Below, piece by piece: positions 37,868 to 46,834 of a stretch of DNA of 64,000 bases (positions within the stretch are counted from its first letter, which is position 1; each line of letters opens with the position of its first letter). This DNA comes from Deltaproteobacteria bacterium (GTDB taxonomy: Bacteria > Myxococcota_A > Polyangia > JAAYKL01), in assembly GCA_028713995.1 (NCBI GenBank), contig JAQTNF010000009.1, positions 1 to 64,000 of the forward strand, read 5' to 3'. The notes beneath the pieces are model-generated. The model saw nothing but the letters and a program-made list of their open reading frames with translations. It was not told the DNA's origin and searched no databases. The translations under genes and the position numbers were made by a program.

Positions 37868-38389
37868 CTAGCCTCCGAGCGCACGCTTGCGCGCCTCAAG
37901 CAAATACACGAAGTTGGTCGGAGCGGCCGCGAGCAGCCGCACGAATCCCTGCGCCGGCGCCATGAACGTGGCGAGCAGTTTGCTCATGACTTCGGCCTTA
38001 CCGGGCATCTTGGACAGCATTGCGACGCCGGCGGCGTCCAGGACCTGATTGCCGACGACGGCACACTTGATCTTGAGCTTGTCGTGATCCTTGGCGAAGC
38101 CCACCGTCACCTTGGCCGGAGCCACCGGGTCGTCGAACGACCACGCGATTGCCGTTGGACCGGCCAAGTGCTCCGAGAGCCCGTCGTGGTACTTCGCATC
38201 CTTTGTCGCAAGACCGACGAGCGTATTCTTGACGATTTTGTATTCGATCCCCTTCTTGCGGAATTCGTTACGCAACTGGTTCAGGGTCTCGACGTCGAGA
38301 CCCCGAAAATCGGTCAGTATGGCCGCAGCCATCCGACCAAACCGGTCGCGGATGGCGTTCACTTCGGCGTGCTTCTGTGTCCGGTTCAT
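37868..38389 (-). CDS. rplJ: 50S ribosomal protein L10
   Basis: 173 residues. Stalk base protein. Begins MNRTQKHAEVNAIRDRFGRM and contains KGIEYKIVKNTLVGLATKDA; the C-terminal helix binds L12. It lies only 9 bp after rplA, so the long L10 leader seen in E. coli is not present here. Confidence 0.97.
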   Translation of the reverse strand: MNRTQKHAEVNAIRDRFGRMAAAILTDFRGLDVETLNQLRNEFRKKGIEYKIVKNTLVGLATKDAKYHDGLSEHLAGPTAIAWSFDDPVAPAKVTVGFAKDHDKLKIKCAVVGNQVLDAAGVAMLSKMPGKAEVMSKLLATFMAPAQGFVRLLAAAPTNFVYLLEARKRALGG

Positions 38390-38398
38390 GACGACCTC

Positions 38399-39100
38399 CT
38401 ACTTCTTGGCTCCGATGATCTGGGGATCGATCTTCACGCCCGGCCCCATGGTTGACGAGACGGTTATGGTACGCAGGTACGTGCCTTTCGCCGTCGACGG
38501 CTTGGCCTTCAAGATGGCCTCCATGAGCGCATCGAAATTGTCGGCCAGCTTGACGGCTTCGAAGGACGCCTTGCCGATTGGAGCGTGGACGATACCTGCC
38601 TTCTCCACGCGGAACTGCACCTTGCCCGCCTTGGCCTGCCTGACGGCCTCGCCGATCTCGTTGGTCACGGTCCCGACCTTGGGGTTGGGCATGAGGCCGC
38701 GCGTGCCCAAGATGCGGCCGATCTTGCCGACCTTGGCCATCATGGACGGAACGGCGATGGCCGATTCGAACTCGAGCCAGCCTTCTTTGATCTTTTCGAT
38801 CAAATCATCTCCGCCGACGTAGTCTGCACCCGCGTCCTGGGCCTCCTTCTCTTTGTCTCCGGTGGCGAAGACGAGGACCCTCACCTTCTTGCCGAGCCCG
38901 TGCGGAAGGACCACCGCGCCGCGGACCATCTGGTCGGCATGTTTGGGGTTGACCCCGAGCCTGATTGCCGTGTCCACGGTCTCGTCGAATTTGGCGCCAG
39001 CGGTTTCCTTGACCTTCTCCATGGCCTCGGCAACCGTGTACAGCTTTAGCCGGTCGATCTTGGATCTCGCGGCCGCAACTCTCTTGGCTAGCTTTCCCAT
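38399..39100 (-). CDS. rplA: 50S ribosomal protein L1
   Basis: 233 residues. Mobile L1-stalk protein that helps release E-site tRNA; represses its own operon in many bacteria. Has [40 protein letters not shown] and the C-terminal GPGVKIDPQ. 73 bp after rplK. Confidence 0.98.
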   Translation of the reverse strand: MGKLAKRVAAARSKIDRLKLYTVAEAMEKVKETAGAKFDETVDTAIRLGVNPKHADQMVRGAVVLPHGLGKKVRVLVFATGDKEKEAQDAGADYVGGDDLIEKIKEGWLEFESAIAVPSMMAKVGKIGRILGTRGLMPNPKVGTVTNEIGEAVRQAKAGKVQFRVEKAGIVHAPIGKASFEAVKLADNFDALMEAILKAKPSTAKGTYLRTITVSSTMGPGVKIDPQIIGAKK

Positions 39101-39173
39101 GACGGCTTTCGCCTCCCATGCGCCTCGCTACGAAGGCAGCGTGGTGAATGGACCCCGAAAAGGGGTCGTCCTG

Positions 39174-39602
39174 TCAATCCACGACTTCGATGCCCATCGA
39201 ACGCGCCGTGCCCCTGACCGAACGGCACGCCGCGTCGACGTCCTGCGTGTTCAAGTCGGCGATCTTCATCTCCGCGATCTTTCTGACCTGCTCCGCGGTG
39301 ACTTTGCCGACCTTGTCCTTGTTTGGCGTGCTCGCGCCCTTCTCGAGCTTCGCTTCCTTGAGCAGCAGGCGGGACACCGGCGGCGTCTTTGTGATGAAAG
39401 AGAAGCTGCGGTCGGCGTAGACCGTGATCACGACTGGAATCACCATATTGTCCGCTGCCTGCGACTGGGTTTTCGCATTGAAGGCCTTGCAGAACTCCAT
39501 GATATTGACCCCATGTTGGCCGAGGGCCGGCCCGATGGGTGGTGATGGGTTGGCCTTCCCCGCGGGGACCTGCAGCTTGATTTGTCCAATGACCTTCTTC
39601 AT
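39174..39602 (-). CDS. rplK: 50S ribosomal protein L11
   Basis: 142 residues from [20 protein letters not shown]. GTPase-associated centre and RelA sensing. Shows [21 protein letters not shown] and the C-domain [10 protein letters not shown], normal in length and content. 25 bp after nusG. Confidence 0.98.
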   Translation of the reverse strand: MKKVIGQIKLQVPAGKANPSPPIGPALGQHGVNIMEFCKAFNAKTQSQAADNMVIPVVITVYADRSFSFITKTPPVSRLLLKEAKLEKGASTPNKDKVGKVTAEQVRKIAEMKIADLNTQDVDAACRSVRGTARSMGIEVVD

Positions 39603-39627
39603 GGCTCTCCCTTTTGAAAACGCTGTC

Positions 39628-40158
39628 CTAGCCGAGCTTCTCCACCTGCGTATACTCGAGCTCAACCGGAGTCGCCCTGCCGAAGATACTGACCAGGACG
39701 ACCACCTTCTGCTTCTCCGGCTTCACGATATCGACGGTCCCCGAGAATCCGGTGAACGCCCCGTCGATGACCCTGATGCTGTCCCCTTCTTCGAAACGGA
39801 TGATGGGCGTGGGCTTGGCCGCCCCCGCCTCCATCTGGTTCATGATCTTGGCGATCTCGTGCTCCGGAACGGGCGTTGGCTTCTGGTTGCCCACGAAATT
39901 GGTGACCTTGGGCGTGTTCTTTACGAGATGCCAAGTCTCCTCGTTGAGATCCATCTCGACAAAAATGTAGCCGGGAAAGAACTTGCGCTCGCCGATCCGC
40001 TTCTTTCCGCGCACGACCTCCTGCACGGTCTCCGTCGGGATGAGGATGGCACCGAAGTGCTGCTCGAGCCCTTCAGATTTGATCCGTTCTTCGAGAGACG
40101 ACTTCACCTTGTTCTCGAAACCGGAATACGTGGTCACAACGTAGTACTTCTTCGCCAT
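39628..40158 (-). CDS. nusG: Transcription termination/antitermination factor NusG
   Basis: 176 residues. Binds the RNAP clamp through its NGN domain ([20 protein letters not shown]...[12 protein letters not shown]) and Rho or S10 through its KOW domain ([20 protein letters not shown]). Follows secE by 13 bp, the near-universal pairing. Confidence 0.98.
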   Translation of the reverse strand: MAKKYYVVTTYSGFENKVKSSLEERIKSEGLEQHFGAILIPTETVQEVVRGKKRIGERKFFPGYIFVEMDLNEETWHLVKNTPKVTNFVGNQKPTPVPEHEIAKIMNQMEAGAAKPTPIIRFEEGDSIRVIDGAFTGFSGTVDIVKPEKQKVVVLVSIFGRATPVELEYTQVEKLG

Positions 40159-40171
40159 GTTCCCTAAATCC

Positions 40172-40585
40172 TCATAGATAGACGAGATCCGTGGCCCATG
40201 CCCAAAAGAAGTCGTAGAGCCCCAGGATGATCGCGGCGATCACCGAGGTGACGATGACGACAACCGTGGATGTCGACGTCTCCTTCCGCGTCGGCCAAGT
40301 CACCTTCGACAATTCCGTGACGATCTCCACGACGAGGCGGTTCACCTTCGGATGCCGCCACAGATAGAAGGTGGACCCCGCCGACAGAATGGCTCCGATA
40401 AGGATGCTCTTCCATCCACTCGGCGGCGGGACCGCCACAATGGCCAGATTCAAAGACGTCCACACGCTTTCGACGACGTTCACAAGTAACCACGCGAGCA
40501 CCACCCCACCCACGAAGAAAATGAGGTGGACGTATTTCATGAGTCCGAAGGTGCTCGGGGTTGCGCTTTCTTCCAAGTCGGTCAT
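40172..40585 (-). CDS. secE: Preprotein translocase subunit SecE (three-helix type)
   Basis: 137 residues, longer than the single-helix form. Hydrophobic segments lie near residues 18-36, 58-75 and 108-130; the conserved amphipathic motif EIVTELSKVTWPTRKET precedes the last helix. The E. coli-like three-helix layout fits a proteobacterium. Between tRNA-Trp and nusG. Confidence 0.95.
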   Translation of the reverse strand: MTDLEESATPSTFGLMKYVHLIFFVGGVVLAWLLVNVVESVWTSLNLAIVAVPPPSGWKSILIGAILSAGSTFYLWRHPKVNRLVVEIVTELSKVTWPTRKETSTSTVVVIVTSVIAAIILGLYDFFWAWATDLVYL

Positions 40586-40614
40586 GCGTGCCTCTCGTTT
40601 CCCGCCAGTTGCTG

Positions 40615-40687
40615 TAGGCCAGGAGGGACTCGAACCCCCAACCTATGGATTTGGAATCCATCGCTCTACCATTCGAGCTACTGGCCT
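40615..40687 (-). tRNA. trnW: tRNA-Trp (CCA)
   Basis: 73 nt. A 7-bp acceptor (AGGCCAG/CTGGCCT), anticodon loop TTCCAAA with CCA, and TPsiC arm GGGTTCGAGTC are all good. The 3' CCA is not encoded. Located between rpmG and secE, the common tuf-rpmG-trnW-secE arrangement. Confidence 0.97.
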
Positions 40688-40735
40688 CTATGGCTGGGCG
40701 CTTCTCGAGCTCAGCGTCCCTTTCCCCGATCACCT

Positions 40736-40897
40736 CTATTTGGTCTCCCGGTGCTCGGTGTGAGTCCGGCAACGGGGACAGTATTTCTTAAACGCGAGCT
40801 TTCCGGGTGTCGTCCGCTTGTTCTTTGTGGTCGTATAGTTGCGCTCCGAGCACACCCGGCACTCCAATGTGATAATAATACGATTTCCAGCAGCCAC
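40736..40897 (-). CDS. rpmG: 50S ribosomal protein L33
   Basis: 53 residues from a GTG with GGAG 8 nt upstream. Start reads (M)[15 protein letters not shown]; the zinc Cys pairs CRVC and CPRC make this the C+ form. It is 11 bp after tuf2, and its end lies 48 bp before tRNA-Trp. Confidence 0.95.
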   Translation of the reverse strand: MAAGNRIIITLECRVCSERNYTTTKNKRTTPGKLAFKKYCPRCRTHTEHRETK

Positions 40898-40908
40898 GTT
40901 CCAATCTC

Positions 40909-42112
<1,204 letters not shown>

Positions 42113-42134
42113 TGGTTGCCGTCTCCGGCGTCAG

Positions 42135-42207
42135 AGCCCACGACCGGATTTGAACCGGTGACCTCCTCCTTACCAAGGAGGTGCTCTACCTCCTGAGCTA
42201 CGTGGGC
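42135..42207 (-). tRNA. trnT: tRNA-Thr (GGT)
   Basis: 73 nt with acceptor GCCCACG/CGTGGGC, anticodon loop TTGGTAA (GGT), and T arm CGGTTCAAATCCG. CCA not encoded. It is the last of four tRNAs before tuf2, corresponding to thrT of E. coli. Confidence 0.96.
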
Positions 42208-42276
42208 AGTGCTAGCCTCTCAACTCGTCAGCGCGCTCCCTTGAAACCATGCGCCTTACCCGCCAGGCGGGACCTG

Positions 42277-42349
42277 AGCGGGAGACGGGAATCGAACCCG
42301 CGACCCTCAGCTTGGAAGGCTGATGCTCTACCAATTGAGCTACTCCCGC
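42277..42349 (-). tRNA. trnG: tRNA-Gly (TCC)
   Basis: 73 nt. Acceptor GCGGGAG/CTCCCGC, anticodon loop CTTCCAA (TCC), T arm GGGTTCGATTCCC. CCA not encoded. Equivalent of glyT in the tRNA-tufB operon. Confidence 0.96.
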
Positions 42350-42382
42350 CAAACGTTCCTCCTCCCGCAACCAAGGCGCTGA

Positions 42383-42466
<84 letters not shown>

Positions 42467-42498
42467 ATGTCGTTGTATTCCTGGCGGGCCAAAGGCGG

Positions 42499-42571
42499 AG
42501 CTGGCGATGGGACTTGAACCCGCAACATCCTGATTACAAATCAGGTGCTCTGCCAATTGAGCTACGCCAGC
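42499..42571 (-). tRNA. trnT: tRNA-Thr (TGT)
   Basis: 73 nt. Acceptor GCTGGCG/CGCCAGC, anticodon loop TTTGTAA (TGT), T arm GGGTTCAAGTCCC. CCA not encoded. First tRNA of the operon, about 120 nt downstream of a strong promoter. Confidence 0.96.
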
Positions 42572-42696
42572 AAACATGGCGCCGGCCATGTCCGACGCCG
42601 CGCTCCTGTCTCCGCCTTGCCACCTCTCCAATTTCGACCTTCCTTCAACCGCAGCGTACACAGATACACAACCGCCGCTCCGCAAGGCGAGCGGTA

Positions 42697-42725
42697 TGTA
42701 TAGAAGCGAGTATTGGTATTGTCAA
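42697..42725 (-). promoter_or_regulatory. Strong stable-RNA-type promoter of the tRNA-tuf2 operon
   Basis: Minus strand: perfect TTGACA (42725-42720), exact 17-bp spacer, TATACA (42702-42697), then a GC-rich discriminator (TACCGCTCG). GC-rich discriminators are typical of promoters under stringent control, so ppGpp regulation is inferred. Confidence 0.75.
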
Positions 42726-42805
42726 GCAGTATTTGTTCCAAAATCCCGCGCCGACAGGGGGTTGGTTTGAACGTATAAAATCATGTAGTTACAAAACACT
42801 AAACT

Positions 42806-44053
42806 TCACTGGTCTTCTAGAACCAACCTATGGCGATGCTTCCGGCCCGCCCGGACAAGAGCCTCGCCTCCCGGGAAATCCGTTATACCGACAACTTCGT
42901 TGTGGTCGCGCAACTGCCGCTCCCCGATCCAGCCACCGCCAGCCTTGAACAGCTTGGCGGCCTCGCCTTTCGAGGACATAAGACCGATCTCGACAAACAG
43001 TTCGGTGGCCCGCACCCCGTGCTCGACCCTCTCGCGTGACAGGCGAGTCGTCGGTATGCCGTCCGAAGCGCCATCTGCACCTCCGAACGCGGCGGCCGCT
43101 CCGTCCCGCGCCGCCTCAGCAGCCACGGCCCCGTGACAGACCGACGTCGCCTCGAACGCCAGGATCCGCTTGGCCTCCCGTGCCTCCTCGCCCGCAAGCG
43201 TTTCGAGCCGGCGCACCTCGTCCATAGGCAGGAAAGTGAAAAGGCGAAGGAATCTACCAACGTCCCGGTCGTCCGTATTGACCCAGTATTGATAATACTC
43301 ATACGGAGAGGTGAGCTTGGGATCGAGCCAGAGAGCACCCTTGGCCGTCTTCCCCATTTTCGCGCCGGAGGCTGTCTCGAGCAGGGGAAATGTCAACCCA
43401 TGAGCGTCCACGCCCTCCACGCGGCGGATGAGCTCCGTGCCGGCCACGATATTACCCCACTGGTCGTCGCCGCCCATCTGCAGGCGGCAGCCGTGCCGCT
43501 GGAAGAGCACGAGGAAGTCGTAAGCTTGCAGCAGCTGGTAGTTGAACTCGAGGAAGCTCAAACCTTTCTGCAAACGAATGCGGTACGATTCGAAGGACAG
43601 CATACGGTTCACCGAGAAGTGCCTCCCAATGTCGCGCAGGAACTCAATATAATTGAGTTTTTCTAGCCAATCTGCGTTATCCACGGCAATGGATTGCCCA
43701 CCATCGATGTCAAGAAAACGCCCGATCTGGGCCTTGATTGCGTCGAAATTGGATCGGAGATCGTCGCGCGTAAGAATCTGGCGCTGCTCGGTCTTGCCGG
43801 ACGGATCACCGACGAGGCCGGTCCCTCCCCCCACGAGAGCGATGGGGTGATGACCGGTCCGCTCCATGTGCATGAGCGCCATGATCGGCACGAGGCTCCC
43901 GGCATGGAGGCTGCGCGCTGTGGGATCGAAGCCGATGTAGGCGACGACCGGGCCGGCCGAGAACATCCCTCGCACCACTTCGTCAGAGGTGCACTGTTTG
44001 AAGAAGCCGCGCTCGCGAAAGATGTCGAACAGGTTGGAACTCTCGTGCGCCAT
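42806..44053 (-). CDS. tyrS: Tyrosyl-tRNA synthetase
   Basis: 415 residues from MAHESSNLFDIFRERG, with GGAGG 10 nt upstream. Charges tRNA-Tyr, whose gene lies 340 bp downstream. Class I motifs: HIGH-like SLHAGS after YIGFDPTA, and the KMSKS equivalent KMGKT (in GAKMGKTAKGALWLDP). Tyrosine-pocket text QLLQAYDFLVLFQRHGCRLQ is present. The C-terminus has an S4-like RNA-binding domain (SSKGEAAKLFKAGGGWIGER). Upstream in the same direction as the tRNA operon but separated by its promoter. Confidence 0.97.
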   Translation of the reverse strand: MAHESSNLFDIFRERGFFKQCTSDEVVRGMFSAGPVVAYIGFDPTARSLHAGSLVPIMALMHMERTGHHPIALVGGGTGLVGDPSGKTEQRQILTRDDLRSNFDAIKAQIGRFLDIDGGQSIAVDNADWLEKLNYIEFLRDIGRHFSVNRMLSFESYRIRLQKGLSFLEFNYQLLQAYDFLVLFQRHGCRLQMGGDDQWGNIVAGTELIRRVEGVDAHGLTFPLLETASGAKMGKTAKGALWLDPKLTSPYEYYQYWVNTDDRDVGRFLRLFTFLPMDEVRRLETLAGEEAREAKRILAFEATSVCHGAVAAEAARDGAAAAFGGADGASDGIPTTRLSRERVEHGVRATELFVEIGLMSSKGEAAKLFKAGGGWIGERQLRDHNEVVGITDFPGGEALVRAGRKHRHRLVLEDQ

Positions 44054-44188
44054 GCGCTCTTTGCCTCCGGAATCTGCACCCACCTATCACGGGACGCGGC
44101 GATTCGAAAACCCGCTTCGCGCCGGCCTTGACTCGAAGTGCTTTTCGCTATGACGGAAACGAGATCCCTTACGGGACGATTGGAATGA

Positions 44189-44539
44189 CTACCAGCGGTC
44201 CCGACCGCCGCCGCCCGGCCTGCCGCCGCCGCCCGGCCTGCCGCCGCCGCCTGGCCTGCCGCCACCGCCCGGCCTGCCGCCACCGCGCGGGCCTTTGTCT
44301 TCAGCTTCATTGACCTTGATGGTGCGGCCGTCCAGGCTCTGGCCGTCCATTTGGGAAATCGCGGCTTGAGCCTCCTCGTCCTGCGCGAAGGTCACGAACC
44401 CGAAGCCGCGCGAGCGGCCAGTCTCCCGGTCCGTGATGACCTTCACTTCCGTCATCTCGCCGAACCTCTCGAAGGCCTGACGCAGGCCGTCGTCGGTCGT
44501 GTTCCAGCTCAGGCCACCGATAAACAGTTTCTTGGACAT
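44189..44539 (-). CDS. Glycine-rich RRM RNA-binding protein
   Basis: 116 residues. A single RRM (residues 4-82) with RNP2 LFIGGL (5-10) and RNP1 RGFGFVTF (44-51), then a C-terminal tail of four GGGGRP units ending GGGGRDRW. Architecture matches bacterial/cyanobacterial Rbp and plant GRP proteins, which act as RNA chaperones, often in cold response. Start MSKKLFIGGLSW chosen by family alignment. A promoter match gives a 5' leader of about 110 nt, longer than most here. Confidence 0.93.
   Translation of the reverse strand: MSKKLFIGGLSWNTTDDGLRQAFERFGEMTEVKVITDRETGRSRGFGFVTFAQDEEAQAAISQMDGQSLDGRTIKVNEAEDKGPRGGGRPGGGGRPGGGGRPGGGGRPGGGGRDRW
44216..44287. repeat. Four 18-bp tandem repeats encoding GGGGRP
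   Basis: Unit CGGCCTGCCGCCGCCGCC (plus strand) repeated at 44216, 44234, 44252 and 44270 with few substitutions, mostly at wobble positions. It encodes the Gly-rich tail of the RRM protein and is a likely site of length variation. Confidence 0.85.
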
Positions 44540-44657
44540 GCGCTCTCGTTTCCGTTTCGACCGCGTCACTCTCGGCGCGGCCCGTTGGTTCCGCGGGTCC
44601 CCGCGACCCGCCGACCGAAGGCGGCCACAATGACCGCCTCGGGGCTGTAAGTATTAA

Positions 44658-44686
44658 TTTCTACGAACTCGCCTGCGGAAAGTCAA
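44658..44686 (-). promoter_or_regulatory. Promoter of the RRM protein gene
   Basis: Minus strand: -35 TTGACT (44686-44681), 17-bp spacer, -10 TAGAAA (44663-44658). Predicted start near 44651, leaving about 110 nt of 5' UTR, which could hold a temperature-responsive structure. Confidence 0.5.
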
Positions 44687-44742
44687 TGGATTCTAGTATC
44701 CCAGAATCCACCATCAACCCGCGCGGGCAGTCGAGGGCGTTG

Positions 44743-44773
44743 CCCCGTCGGGGCCGAATCGGCGCCGACGGGG
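44743..44773. other. Strong inverted repeat
   Basis: CCCCGTCGG (44743-44751) and CCGACGGGG (44765-44773) form a perfect 9-bp stem; the inner bases can pair further (CCGA/CGGC). There is no T-run. It lies between the RRM promoter and the transposase remnant and may be a terminator-like element or a relic of the insertion. Confidence 0.5.
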
Positions 44774-44920
44774 AGGCTGGGGGCTCGCGAGACGTCGTGG
44801 GGCGGGAGTCGGGAGTCGCGCTCGCCGAAAAGATGACCGCCGGACCGTCCCGCGGGCAGACCCGTCCCGCGGTTCTCGCTCAGGGACCAGCCATCGTCGT
44901 CTCCTCCTCGCGCAACGCGC

Positions 44921-45208
44921 TCAGCCAGGCGGGGCTTGGGCCAGAGCCCGAATCCGCACCCGCGCTTCGATGATTTCACAGACCACCTCGCGGCGTCCCG
45001 ACAGCTTCACGATCAGCCTCCGGGCGTGGTTGACGATGCGGCCCACGACGTTGATGAACCCGAAGCGCACGGCCTTGAGCCGGCGGCTCACCCATGTGCC
45101 GCCGAGCGCCAGCCGCTTCATCGCCGCGTGGATGTTGAACGCCAGAATCATGAGCTGCCACCACGCCGCGTTCGCGCCGAACAGACCGGACGGCAGCGTG
45201 CCGCCGGC
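44921..45208 (-). pseudogene. Transposase C-terminal remnant (DDE type, IS1380-like by memory)
   Basis: About 96 codons remain, from an in-frame stop at 45209 down to a stop at 44921. The text LPSGLFGANAAWWQLMILAF, then NIHAAMKRLALGG, TWVSRRLKAVRFGFINVVGR and HARRLIVKL resembles the end of DDE transposases of IS1380-type elements. The catalytic residues and N-terminus are missing and no terminal inverted repeats were found, so it is a dead fragment. The family name is from memory and unverified. Confidence 0.6.
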
Positions 45209-45579
45209 TCAGCATGACCACGAACAATGAAGGGAAAGGGAGCGGGAAGGATCAAGGAGAGCGAGGGGAAAGCGCGAGCGCCCCTCGAAAAATTTGATCC
45301 AGTCGTTCGAGGGGGCTCGACTCTGGGTTGTGGAAAACCAGAGGCGGAAAGACGTGTCATGAAATCCGGTTCGATGTCAGCTTTTTCGAGTTGCTCCGAG
45401 AGATAGACGAGGCGATCGCGGAGGCGGTGCAGGCGGGGAGGTGTCTGTTCTGCGGGGCCCGTCTGGACCGAGCGGACTATTCGCGGAAGCCGCGGGGCGG
45501 GGAGTCCGCTTCGAGATCACTCAGGCTGCCTTCCACCGCCGTCACCAGCGCCCGCTCACCCCTCGGTGCCTTTCACCAA
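45209..45579. other. Decayed accessory DNA
   Basis: No intact gene. It includes the plus-strand fragment at 45328-45510 listed separately and otherwise short broken frames. Composition drifts from high GC to lower GC towards 45580, as expected of a junction between inserted segments. Confidence 0.5.
45328..45510 (+). pseudogene. Fragment with a CxxCG motif, transposon-associated type
   Basis: A frame covering FFELLREIDEAIAEAVQAG, CLFCGARLDRADY and SRKPRGG is followed by sequence that no longer looks like protein in this frame. The pattern resembles the N-terminus of short zinc-binding proteins found beside transposases in deltaproteobacteria (from memory). Probably truncated by frameshift; opposite in strand to the transposase remnant. 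Confidence 0.35.
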
Positions 45580-45801
45580 TCAGACCTTGCTCAAGGTCGG
45601 CCCGGAACAACGGCACTGAATAACATTTTCGCATAAGGGGCATATTGCCACAGTCTCGGTTCCGGCAAGAATCGCTCGACGGCACGACTGGCAATAACTT
45701 TCGTGTAAAATCATACAAATCGCCTTGCGTTGATATTGGCGGTAGAAACGCTTGCTTTTTCGGTTTCGGGCGATATATCTGACTCGTTTTCCCGGTCGCA
45801 A
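45580..45801 (-). CDS. Possible small zinc-ribbon-like protein
   Basis: 73 residues from TTG 45801, or 45 from the internal ATG (MILHESYCQSC). Cys arrangement CQSC, CPLC and CRC in the C-terminal half could bind zinc; the N-terminus is strongly basic. Base composition is clearly lower in GC than the surroundings, suggesting recent acquisition. No SD is obvious. It may be a real small protein or part of a degraded element. Confidence 0.35.
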   Translation of the reverse strand: MRPGKRVRYIARNRKSKRFYRQYQRKAICMILHESYCQSCRRAILAGTETVAICPLCENVIQCRCSGPTLSKV

Positions 45802-45809
45802 AGCGGATC

Positions 45810-45959
45810 ATGGACAAAGAGAAACACCTCCTCTTCATGAAACAAAAAGAACGATGGTTCGACATCCTCGAGGCATTGACGGGCCGGTTTTCAGGCAGCC
45901 AAGACGGGCTGCCTTCGAAAGGAGAACATTATGTCAAAGATTCTGATTGTCGACGATGA
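45810..45959 (+). CDS. Possible 49-residue ORF overlapping the receiver gene
   Basis: Opens MDKEKHLLFMKQKERWFDIL and ends at TGA 45957-45959, overlapping the next gene by 29 bp. The first 27 residues could form an amphipathic helix. The later part is read through the hairpin and SD of the following gene and looks less protein-like. No convincing SD. Confidence 0.25.
   Translation: MDKEKHLLFMKQKERWFDILEALTGRFSGSQDGLPSKGEHYVKDSDCRR
45893..45914 (+). promoter_or_regulatory. Hairpin just before the receiver gene SD
   Basis: AGGCAGCC and GGCTGCCT form a perfect 8-bp stem with a 6-nt loop, ending about 5 nt before the SD AAGGAGA of the gene at 45931. It could limit or protect translation initiation, or be a terminator lacking a U-run. 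Confidence 0.45.
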
Positions 45960-46311
45960 CCCCGATGTCGTCGATGCGTGCCGTCTCTTCCTGGAGAAGA
46001 AGGGGCACTCCGTGTCGGGCTCGCACAACCGCGCCGACGGGATGAAGGCTGTCAAATCCGTCAAGCCGGATCTCATCATCCTTGACGTGATGATGGAGCA
46101 GCCGGACGACGGGATCGCCATGGCCCAGGATCTGAGGCGCGAGGGCGTGAAGACGCCGATCCTCATGCTGACCAGCATCGCCAAGGTCACGGGCATGAGC
46201 TTCGGCGCAGACAGCGATCTCGTCCCGGTCGACGAGTTCCTCGAGAAGCCCGTGGATCCGGCGACCTTGGTGGCCAAGGTCGGCAAGCTCCTCGGAAAGA
46301 AGGAGGGATGA
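45931..46311 (+). CDS. Stand-alone response-regulator receiver protein
   Basis: 126 residues, receiver domain only. Acidic pocket Asp8-Asp10, phosphorylation site Asp52 (PDLIILDVMM), Thr81 and Lys106 (EFLEKPVD) are all in place. There is no output domain, so it must signal by protein contact, as CheY-like or DivK-like proteins do. Good SD AAGGAGA. It ends 4 bp before the hydrogenase genes and so is probably part of their operon, which is unusual. Confidence 0.9.
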   Translation: MSKILIVDDDPDVVDACRLFLEKKGHSVSGSHNRADGMKAVKSVKPDLIILDVMMEQPDDGIAMAQDLRREGVKTPILMLTSIAKVTGMSFGADSDLVPVDEFLEKPVDPATLVAKVGKLLGKKEG

Positions 46312-46315
46312 CACC

Positions 46316-46834
46316 ATGCTGGTCACCGAACGCGAAAGATTGAGGGACGACATCCAGGCGATGGCGGACAGGATGGGCCGCAAGCGCGACGCGCTCATCC
46401 CGATCCTTCAGGAGGTGCAGACGAAGCACCAGCAGATCTCCGACTACGCCATGCAGGTCGTGGCCGACCTGCTCGACATCCACCCGGTCGAGGTCTACAG
46501 CGTGGTCTCGTTCTACAGCTTCCTCGACAACAAGCCCAAGGGGCGCTTCGTCGTCCGCCTGTGCCGCACCATCTCGTGCGACATGGCCGGCAAGGAGGCC
46601 GTGGCGCGCCAGCTCATGAACGACCTGGGCGTGTGCTTCGGCGAGTCGACCAAGGACGGCAAGTTCACGCTCGATTGGGCCAACTGCATCGGCATGTGCG
46701 ATCAGGGCCCGGCCCTGCTCGTCAACGAGCAGGTCCACACCAAGGTCACTCCCGAGGGCGTCCACGAGATCCTCGAGGCCTGCCGCAAGACCTTCGGCGT
46801 CTATGCGCAGGAGAAGAAGGAGGAGCGCGCATGA
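46316..46834 (+). CDS. hydC: [FeFe]-hydrogenase NuoE-like subunit (HydC/HndA type)
   Basis: 172 residues. Thioredoxin-fold [2Fe-2S] subunit. Ligands Cys83, Cys88 (RLCRTISCD) and Cys124, Cys128 (ANCIGMCDQGP) match the C-x4-C...C-x3-C pattern of NuoE/HndA. The N-terminal helical part has IPILQEVQTKHQQISDYAM and HPVEVYSVVSFYSFL. It passes electrons between the NuoF-like subunit and other partners. SD AAGGAGGG; stop overlaps the next ATG (ATGA). Confidence 0.93.
   Translation: MLVTERERLRDDIQAMADRMGRKRDALIPILQEVQTKHQQISDYAMQVVADLLDIHPVEVYSVVSFYSFLDNKPKGRFVVRLCRTISCDMAGKEAVARQLMNDLGVCFGESTKDGKFTLDWANCIGMCDQGPALLVNEQVHTKVTPEGVHEILEACRKTFGVYAQEKKEERA

Larger units (their letters stand above)
44540..44920. 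other. Non-coding region upstream of the RRM gene
   Basis: No supported gene. It contains the RRM promoter and leader (44540-44686), an intergenic GC-rich stretch and a strong hairpin at 44743-44773. It runs into the end of the transposase remnant. Confidence 0.6.

Noticed and set aside
42572-42696. Possible extra tRNA or small RNA between the promoter and tRNA-Thr(TGT)
   Set aside because: No cloverleaf can be drawn; it reads as a plain leader of the tRNA operon.
45752-45946. Plus-strand frame of 64 codons before the receiver gene
   Set aside because: Arg/Pro-rich translation without SD, opposite the zinc-ribbon-like frame; the alternative 45810 frame is somewhat more protein-like and is listed with low confidence instead.
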